Assembly: GCA_011682715.1 (NCBI GenBank)
Contig: JAACEC010000015.1
Location: 1 to 12,993 of the forward strand
DNA: 12,993 nt
Source: Pseudomonadota bacterium
GTDB taxonomy: Bacteria > Hydrothermota > 32-111 > QNBC01
Direction: 5' to 3'
In this document: positions 7,835-12,993 of the stretch, in pieces
Layout of the letters: every line of letters begins with the position of its first letter
Position numbering within the stretch: position 1 is the first letter of the stretch
Made by a program: the position numbers and the translations under genes
Notes under the pieces: model-generated
What the model saw: only the letters and a program-made list of their open reading frames with translations
What the model was told of the DNA's origin: nothing
Database searches by the model: none

Positions 7835-8420
7835 TGATAAAGTAAAAAACAGTTTCAGGAAGGCGGTTCATCCGTTTATTCGGCTGTTCGTTGTAATGCA
7901 TCTTACACCGAATATGTTGACTATAACCGGTCTTCTGATTAACATATTAGCCACATATACAATTGCAATAGGTCAGTTTTTAACAGGAGGTATAATTCTA
8001 GTAATTGCAAGTATTTTTGACACATTCGACGGAGAATTAGCCAGGACAACAGGGAAAATTACTTCCAGTGGGGCGTTTCTCGATTCTATTTCAGACAGAT
8101 ATTCGGAATTTTTTGTTCTCGGGGGAATGGGATACCATTTTATCGCAACCGGTAACTATCTTGGTATCTACTCAACATTCTTCGCAATGATCGGATCTAT
8201 AATGACAAGCTACACGAGAGCGAGAGCCGAAGGTGTGGGAGTTGAACTCAAAGGTGGATTTTTTCAAAGACCGGAAAGAGTATTGTATTTGGTTATAATC
8301 ATATTGTTCTTTTCAAAATTCTTGAATTATGGTATGTTGTTATTTGCATTGTTTACGACACTAACGGCATTGCAGAGATTGATAGTAGGATTTAACAAGA
8401 TTAAAAGTATCAAATCATAG
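7827..8420 (+). CDS. CDP-alcohol phosphatidyltransferase, probable phosphatidylinositol phosphate synthase
   Basis: This is a 197-residue integral membrane enzyme transferring a phosphatidyl group from a CDP-lipid to an alcohol. The family signature D-x2-DG-x2-AR-x8-G-x3-D-x3-D is complete: Asp65, Asp68-Gly69, Ala72-Arg73, Gly82, Asp86, Asp90; these bind two metal ions and CDP. Hydrophobic stretches before, around and after this motif fit the usual six helices. A later GGFFQRPERV segment resembles the RPER motif seen in actinobacterial phosphatidylinositol-phosphate synthase (PgsA1) and archaeal archaetidylinositol-phosphate synthase, rather than phosphatidylglycerophosphate or phosphatidylserine synthases. 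The next gene makes inositol 1-phosphate, which is exactly the acceptor such an enzyme needs, so phosphatidylinositol phosphate synthase is the favoured reading. Alternatives are phosphatidylglycerophosphate synthase or another head-group transferase. The start overlaps the rsmI end by eight bases. Confidence 0.85.
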   Translation: MLSDKVKNSFRKAVHPFIRLFVVMHLTPNMLTITGLLINILATYTIAIGQFLTGGIILVIASIFDTFDGELARTTGKITSSGAFLDSISDRYSEFFVLGGMGYHFIATGNYLGIYSTFFAMIGSIMTSYTRARAEGVGVELKGGFFQRPERVLYLVIIILFFSKFLNYGMLLFALFTTLTALQRLIVGFNKIKSIKS

Positions 8421-8424
8421 GAGG
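8419..8424 (+). promoter_or_regulatory. Strong ribosome binding site of the inositol-phosphate synthase gene
   Basis: AGGAGG lies four bases before the ATG at 8429 and overlaps the stop codon (TAG, 8418-8420) of the upstream phosphatidyltransferase. It is the only full-consensus site in the operon, suggesting the synthase is translated more strongly than its neighbours. Confidence 0.7.
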
Positions 8425-8428
8425 CACT

Positions 8429-9526
8429 ATGGGTAAAGTAAGAGTAGGAATCATAGGAGCAGGAAACTGTGCATCATCGTTTGTTCAGGGCGTCTATTTC
8501 TACAGAAATGCTGATGTAAAAGACAGAATTCCCGGGCTTATGCACGTTAATCTCGGTGGATATCATATTAATGATATCGAGTTCTCGTTTGCATGTGACA
8601 TTAACAAAACCAAAGTCGGAAAAGATTTATCCGAAGCGATCTTTGCAGATCCTAACAACACAATGAAATTTACCGACGTACCAAAACTTAATGTAAAAGT
8701 CGTTCGTGGAATGACCCATGACGGTATAGGCAAATATCTGTCAAATGTCATTGAAAAAGCTCCCGGAAAAACGGCGGACATCGCTCGTCTTTTAAAAGAG
8801 ACAAAAACCGATGTCGTTGTCAATTACCTTCCCGTGGGAAGCGAAGAAGCGACAAAATGGTATGTGGAACAGATCCTGGACGCAGGCGTCGGTCTTGTTA
8901 ATGCTATCCCCGTTTTCATAGCAACATCACCTTATTGGGGTGAACGATTCAGAAAAAGGGGTCTCCCGGTTATGGGCGATGATGTCAAATCCCAAGTTGG
9001 TGCGACAATCGTTCACAGAGTTCTTACAAATCTGTTCGTTGACAGAGGTGTAAAACTCGATAGAACTTACCAGCTGAATGTCGGCGGAAACACCGATTTT
9101 CTTAATATGCTCGAAAGAGAAAGACTGGAATCAAAGAGAATCTCAAAAACGAACGCCGTTAAATCACAACTTCCTTATGACATAGGTGACAATAACATTC
9201 ATATCGGTCCGTCGGACTACATACCATGGTTGCTTGACAGGAAATGGGCTTATATCAGAATGGAAGGAACAACTTTCGGTAATGTTCCTCTGAACGTCGA
9301 AACAAAACTCGAAGTTTGGGATTCACCCAATTCCGCCGGTGTTATAATCGATGCTGTTCGTTGTGCCAAATTGGCTCTCGATAACAACCTTGCCGGTCCG
9401 ATAATCGAACCCTCAAGCTATTTTTTCAAATCACCTCCGGTACAATTTAACGACTCGGTATGTAAGCAGAAAACCGAAGATTATATCAAGAAATACAAGA
9501 TAGGAAACAAGAAAGACAAGAAGTAA
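8429..9526 (+). CDS. ino1: myo-Inositol-1-phosphate synthase
   Basis: This NAD-dependent cytoplasmic enzyme isomerises glucose 6-phosphate to 1L-myo-inositol 1-phosphate, the first step of inositol synthesis. The 365 residues match the prokaryotic (mycobacterial Ino1-like) branch along their whole length. An N-terminal Rossmann motif GIIGAGNCASS (7-17) is followed by FACDINKTKVGKDL, NYLPVGSEEATKWYVEQ and GVGLVNAIPVFIA. The catalytic-domain blocks are GDDVKSQVGATI, LDRTYQLNVGGNTDFLNMLE, RERLESKRISKTNAV, IGPSDYIPWLLDRKWAYI and KLEVWDSPNSAGVIIDAVRCAK. The conserved lysines of KSQVGAT and RKWAY, expected in the active site, are present. A Lys-rich tail closes the protein. It directly follows the membrane phosphatidyltransferase, pointing to use of its product for an inositol lipid rather than as an osmolyte or catabolite. 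The start is fixed by AGGAGG and the family N-terminus. The next gene begins immediately after its TAA. Confidence 0.96.
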   Translation: MGKVRVGIIGAGNCASSFVQGVYFYRNADVKDRIPGLMHVNLGGYHINDIEFSFACDINKTKVGKDLSEAIFADPNNTMKFTDVPKLNVKVVRGMTHDGIGKYLSNVIEKAPGKTADIARLLKETKTDVVVNYLPVGSEEATKWYVEQILDAGVGLVNAIPVFIATSPYWGERFRKRGLPVMGDDVKSQVGATIVHRVLTNLFVDRGVKLDRTYQLNVGGNTDFLNMLERERLESKRISKTNAVKSQLPYDIGDNNIHIGPSDYIPWLLDRKWAYIRMEGTTFGNVPLNVETKLEVWDSPNSAGVIIDAVRCAKLALDNNLAGPIIEPSSYFFKSPPVQFNDSVCKQKTEDYIKKYKIGNKKDKK

Positions 9527-10171
9527 ATGAAATTACTATCAAGAGGCTTCTTCATCTCATTTGAGGGTGGAGAAGCCTCGGGTAAAAGTACCCAGGCGAA
9601 AAAATTATACGAGTATTTGAAAATGGAGGATTTCCCCGTCGTTTTAACACACGAACCGGGAGGAACCGATATTTCCGAGCGCATCAGACAAATTCTCCTG
9701 GACAAGGATAATCTCGGTATGTGTGCTCTGACCGAACTTTTTCTTTATTTCGCATCAAGAGCTCAACATGTTTTTGAGGTTATAAAACCGGCTTTGAAAG
9801 AGAACAAAATCGTCATAAGCGATCGATACCATGATTCCACTATGGCTTATCAGGGAGAGGGAAGAGGTGTCCCCAAGGTAAAGATTAAAGAAATGAACGA
9901 TTTTGCCACATCGGGAATAATACCAGATATAACGTTTTTGATAGATGTACCACCTCAAATTGCATTGAAGAGGCTCAAGCAATTTGACAGAATAGAAAGG
10001 GAGGATATCGAATTTCACAAGAGGGTAAGGAGCGAGTATCTTCAACTCGCAAGGGAAAATGAAAGGAGATTCGTCATAATTGACGGAATGGCGGACATAG
10101 AGACAATATTCGGGCAAATTAAAGAAAAAGTAAATGATCTTATTATAAGCAATGGAGTATTAAATGAATAG
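9527..10171 (+). CDS. tmk: Thymidylate kinase
   Basis: Tmk phosphorylates dTMP to dTDP with ATP, an essential cytoplasmic step for DNA synthesis. The 214 residues show the P-loop GGEASGKS (14-21), HEPGGTDISERIRQILL (the substrate-side arginine region), LTELFLYFASRAQHV and the SDRYHDSTMAYQGEGRG block (the family DR-Y/F motif and dTMP-binding loop). PDITFLIDVPPQIALKR and the LID FDRIERED follow. The P-loop has GGEAS where many enzymes have GxDGA; this is an acceptable variant. The ATG abuts the TAA of the inositol-phosphate synthase gene (TAAATG) with no gap and no clear Shine-Dalgarno, so translation probably depends on ribosomes ending the upstream gene. Its end overlaps the protease gene by eight bases (ATGAATAG). 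Confidence 0.96.
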   Translation: MKLLSRGFFISFEGGEASGKSTQAKKLYEYLKMEDFPVVLTHEPGGTDISERIRQILLDKDNLGMCALTELFLYFASRAQHVFEVIKPALKENKIVISDRYHDSTMAYQGEGRGVPKVKIKEMNDFATSGIIPDITFLIDVPPQIALKRLKQFDRIEREDIEFHKRVRSEYLQLARENERRFVIIDGMADIETIFGQIKEKVNDLIISNGVLNE

Positions 10172-11702
10172 GAAACAGATAGTTTTAGCGATATCGTTAT
10201 TTATATTGGCATCTTTCGTCGCTGGTACAGGTATGACCTATTACCTGAACGCAAAAGGACAAAGCAACTCGGAAAATAACACCATACAGCAGCTGGGTAA
10301 ATTCTCACGTGTATTTTCCATCGTAAAGAGTAACTACGTTTTCGAGGAAAATTCCGACTCTTTAATTACATCGGCGATAAGAGGAATGTTAAGATCATTG
10401 GACCCTCACTCCATTTATATGGACAAAAATTTATACAACGAGCTCATGATAATGACCCGTGGGAAATTCGGAGGCATAGGGATTCAAATAGGTACAAGTG
10501 ACGGTTATCCCGTCGTTATAGCTCCCATGGAGGGAACTCCCGCTTACAAATTAGGGATTATTGCAGGGGATAAAATCGTTAAAATCGAAGGTAAAAATAC
10601 ACATAATAAATCGCTAGGAACTATAGTGTCGAAATTACGCGGCATTCCGGGTACGAAAGTCCATATTACAATACAGCGAGTGGGAATAAAAGAACCCATA
10701 AAGTATACGATTGTTAGGGATTATATAAAAGTGAAAAGCGTTCCTTACGCAACAACGCTGGATTCTCACTATGTTTACATAAGGCTCACGGATTTCAGCC
10801 AAACGGCTTCTCCCGAAGTGGGAAAAGCCCTTGATAGTCTTGTAAACAGTTCTACAAAAGGTATAATTCTAGACTTACGTTTTAATCCGGGAGGACTTAT
10901 AACCGAAGCTCAAAGGGTCGCTGGCTATTTCCTTCCGAGAAATTCAACGGTTGTATCTACAAGAGGCAGAATGGACGGTATAGACAAAGTTTACAGAACA
11001 ATAAATTTCAAAACCTATACGGATATTCCCATGACTGTTCTTGTTGATAGAGGAAGTGCAAGTGCTTCGGAAATAGTAAGCGGCGCGATTCAAGATTGGG
11101 ACAGGGGACTAATCATAGGTGATACAACATATGGAAAAGGCTCCGTACAAACCGTCTTCCCCCTGGGACCGAAAGAAGCTCTGAAACTGACAACTGCACG
11201 CTATTTTACTCCTTCGGGTAGGTGCATAGATAAAGAACTTAGAGGGGATACTATTGTTGATACATTCAGAACAATCGGAGGACTTTCGAGATTAATTACA
11301 TCTGCAGGCGGTGTAATCCCCGATGTGGAAGTTCCTTATCGTAAGATCTCCAACACGGAAATTCGACTGGCAAAAGACAATATCTATTTCAAATTCTCGG
11401 CAAGTTACTGCGTAGGCAAAAAAGACAGGTTGAAAGACATTTATAAAATGAACGATAATGTTTGGAGTGCTTTTAAAAGTTACGTTGCCAAAGAAGACAC
11501 TTCAATCTCCATGAAAGAACTCAATAAGAACAAGACGAACATAGAAGGGACATTGAACAGCTACATTTCGAGAATACTATGGGGTGAACCGGGTTGGTAT
11601 CAAGCTACATTCAAAACCGATTTGCAACTGAAAAAAGCTCTCAGAATTCTTAAAAAAACGAAAAACGCAAAAGATATAATTAAGGAAATAGCGGGTAATT
11701 AA
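10164..11702 (+). CDS. S41 C-terminal processing peptidase with PDZ domain
   Basis: This is a membrane-anchored periplasmic serine protease of the CtpA/Prc family, which trims C-termini of exported proteins. The 512 residues start with an uncleaved or cleavable hydrophobic segment (about 5-28). A helical lead-in follows with MLRSLDPHSIYM, then RGKFGGIGIQIG opening a PDZ domain (about 90-180, with LRGIPGTKVHITIQR). The S41 core contains DLRFNPGG, GSASASEIVSGAIQD with nucleophile Ser300, and TYGKGSVQTVFPLG with general base Lys325, then LKLTTARYFTPSGRCI. The Ser-Lys dyad is intact. The last roughly 140 residues are an extra C-terminal part that I cannot assign, common in longer family members. 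The ATG lies inside the tmk end (8-base overlap). The stop lies within the left/loop portion of the terminator-like palindrome at 11686-11712, so this is the last gene of the operon. Confidence 0.93.
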   Translation: MNRKQIVLAISLFILASFVAGTGMTYYLNAKGQSNSENNTIQQLGKFSRVFSIVKSNYVFEENSDSLITSAIRGMLRSLDPHSIYMDKNLYNELMIMTRGKFGGIGIQIGTSDGYPVVIAPMEGTPAYKLGIIAGDKIVKIEGKNTHNKSLGTIVSKLRGIPGTKVHITIQRVGIKEPIKYTIVRDYIKVKSVPYATTLDSHYVYIRLTDFSQTASPEVGKALDSLVNSSTKGIILDLRFNPGGLITEAQRVAGYFLPRNSTVVSTRGRMDGIDKVYRTINFKTYTDIPMTVLVDRGSASASEIVSGAIQDWDRGLIIGDTTYGKGSVQTVFPLGPKEALKLTTARYFTPSGRCIDKELRGDTIVDTFRTIGGLSRLITSAGGVIPDVEVPYRKISNTEIRLAKDNIYFKFSASYCVGKKDRLKDIYKMNDNVWSAFKSYVAKEDTSISMKELNKNKTNIEGTLNSYISRILWGEPGWYQATFKTDLQLKKALRILKKTKNAKDIIKEIAGN

Positions 11703-11712
11703 CCCGCTATTT
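11686..11712. terminator. Shared bidirectional terminator-like palindrome
   Basis: The left arm AAATAGCGGGT (11686-11696) is perfectly complementary to ACCCGCTATTT (11702-11712) across a five-base loop AATTA. This gives an 11-bp stem, extendable by a G-C pair, with an A-rich left and T-rich right flank. It contains the stop codon of the + strand protease gene and the TAA (11699-11701, - strand) of the convergent radical SAM pseudogene, so it would end transcripts from both sides. The U-run is short (ATTTCT), so strength is uncertain. Confidence 0.65.
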
Positions 11713-12959
11713 CTCCGTTATATTTCCTCACAAAATTCTTTAAATCTATATATTGTTCTATTTCCTCTTCTTTTATGAATCTCTTTAACGAATTATTCGT
11801 CAAAAGAGGATCTTCTTTTGTTTCATCATAGTACACGGGAGTTTTGGGTACGAGAGAATACTCGGATATGTATATTCTGATACCTAAATCCTTAAGAAAT
11901 TTCGTTCCTTTTCTAAGAGTATTCACCGATGAGATTGCCCGCCGAGAACATATACACCTATTTGATGTGGTCTATAGCCCTCATTTTTAAGATTCGAAAT
12001 CGCCTTAGCTATCGTATTGTTATTGACCTTACCACCAAACTCCTTTTGAATGTACGAATCGTATACTTCATACCCCAATCTTATTGTCGTGAAATTAGCG
12101 GAGAAGAGAAGATCTGCAACCTCTTCTGATACAAAACGTGCATGAATACAGTTGGGTAAATGAAAGCGGAAATTCTAACCGGTTAGTAATTTTAAAATAT
12201 CTCTGATTTGCGAGTGCATAAGAAATACATCATCATAAAAAGTAATATCTTTAACATCATATTTTCCGAATTCGTTAAATTCACATTTTATATAAGCAAG
12301 ACTTTTTATAAAACGCTTTTTTATAAAGAAGCTACGCGTCACAGTAGGGGCAATTAAACGGACAACTTACGCTGTTTATCGTTGTAATTGAATCGATATT
12401 AGCATAAAACGAGTAATCAATTATAGGAAGGTCATCGAATCTCTCCGTTTTATAATCGATTTTTCCCCCTATTATTCCCAATATTCACCCAATGATTTTG
12501 TCGAAATCGTTCCCCAGAATAACATAATCGATAAACGGAAGTTTTCTTGCGTGTTCCGTAAGTGACGTCGCAAAGATTCCCCCAAAAGCAATAGGGACAT
12601 CCGGGAAATATGATTTCAGAACCCCCGCCGTACCGATGATTCCGGGATATCAGCGGGTCATAAAGGATACCATTATTATGAGGTTCGGTTTTGTTATTTT
12701 CCTGAGATCTTTCCTGAAATTATCCTCTTCCAAACCGTAGCAAAAATATTTTCCATTAAAATAACTTATACCTCAGGTTTCTCTATCTCAGTATGAGCAA
12801 TTTTACCTTTACTGTATTTTCTCTTCCCCTTATGATTTTGTATTAAATCAATGTAATCAACATGGTAACCGTTTTTCTTTGAAATTGTCGCAATATGAAA
12901 AAGTCCCACGGGTTAATTGCCAGATTTTTTTTAATTGAGTTTTTCTCTCTTTGAAACAC
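11699..12959 (-). pseudogene. Degraded B12-binding-type radical SAM protein gene
   Basis: Read on the - strand with frame changes, nearly the whole region gives recognisable protein. Pieces in order: NLAINP, PVGLFHIATISKKNGYHVDY, SYFNGKYFCYGLEED, YPGIIGTAGVLKSYFPDVP and GNDFDKIIG, all from a cobalamin-binding-like N-terminal domain. Then SCPFNCPYC, the radical SAM CxxxCxxC (codons 12341-12364), FGKYDVKDITFYDDVFLM, FHLPNCIHARFVSEEVADLL, TTIRLGYE, and the tail TLRKGTKFLKDLG, EYSLVPKTP, DPLLTNN. Lesions: frame break with probable small deletion near 12908-12915; one-base loss near 12769; TGA at 12650-12652 where Trp is expected (R-stop-YPG); TGA at 12485-12487; one extra T near 12334 just after the cluster motif; TAG at 12175-12177; frame break within 11928-11936. 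The neighbouring genes have no lesions, so sequencing error is unlikely. Substrate unknown. The start is uncertain (GTG near 12957-12959 is possible). Confidence 0.88.
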
Positions 12960-12993
12960 TTGTATATTTTATTCTTTCGGCATTGCATTGCTC
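12931..12993 (-). other. Possible C-terminal end of a further - strand gene
   Basis: One - strand frame is open from the window edge to a TAA at 12931-12933 (EQCNAERIKYTSVSKREKLN). It would overlap the putative start of the radical SAM pseudogene. Twenty codons are too few to recognise, and an open frame of this length occurs easily by chance. Confidence 0.2.

Noticed and set aside
11929..12129. A 66-residue + strand reading frame
   Set aside because: It lies antisense to the part of the radical SAM pseudogene that is readable for about 80 residues on the - strand, has no recognisable protein sequence, and no ribosome site.
12485..12652. Stop-codon recoding (TGA read as Trp) or selenocysteine as an explanation for the two TGA codons in the radical SAM gene
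   Set aside because: The same gene also has a TAG and several frameshifts, TGA is used as a normal stop in neighbouring genes (751, 3240, 6235), and TGG is used freely for Trp in those genes.
11703..12993. Mobile element or phage remnant as cause of the 3' gene-poor region
   Set aside because: No terminal inverted repeats, target duplications, transposase or integrase pieces were seen; the stretch is accounted for by one decayed radical SAM gene.

Overview
The window is a stretch of AT-rich bacterial chromosome. Ten genes lie head to tail on the + strand, followed at the 3' end by a decayed gene on the - strand. There is no CRISPR array, insertion sequence, prophage gene, tRNA or rRNA that I can see. 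Two-subunit glycyl-tRNA synthetase (GlyQ + GlyS) argues against Bacteroidetes proper, which use the single-chain enzyme. On the other hand, bacterial inositol-phospholipid genes and a secreted transglutaminase with a thioredoxin-like tail recall the wider FCB / Cloacimonadota / WOR-3 type lineages. This placement is inference at low to moderate confidence.

Layout. Positions 1-431 hold the C-terminal end of a metallophosphoesterase-like protein that begins before the window. Positions 434-751 encode a small DUF1232 (YkvA-type) membrane protein, overlapping by four bases a large exported transglutaminase-like/thioredoxin-like protein (748-3240). A well-formed sigma70-type promoter at 3264-3292 then starts a second transcription unit: glyQ, glyS, an unrecognised 306-residue protein, rsmI, a CDP-alcohol phosphatidyltransferase, myo-inositol-1-phosphate synthase, tmk and an S41 C-terminal processing protease (to 11702). 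The genes are packed with no real gaps. Four junctions share an identical 8-base overlap form (ATGNNTAR) and one has an ATGA overlap.

The functional highlight is the adjacent pair phosphatidyltransferase + inositol-phosphate synthase. Together they make inositol 1-phosphate from glucose 6-phosphate and attach it to a CDP-lipid, which implies inositol-containing phospholipids. The pair is embedded in an otherwise housekeeping operon (translation, rRNA methylation, dTMP phosphorylation, periplasmic proteolysis).

The 3' end (11699 to about 12959, - strand) is a B12-binding-type radical SAM protein gene broken by at least three in-frame stops and about four frameshifts. The CxxxCxxC cluster motif and long stretches of the protein remain readable when the frames are stitched together. 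It converges on the operon, and the two genes share an 11-bp palindrome at 11686-11712 that looks like a bidirectional terminator. I see no wholly new system. The best leads are the inositol-lipid pair in its unusual context, the unknown 306-residue protein, the multidomain transglutaminase, and the freshly decaying radical SAM gene.
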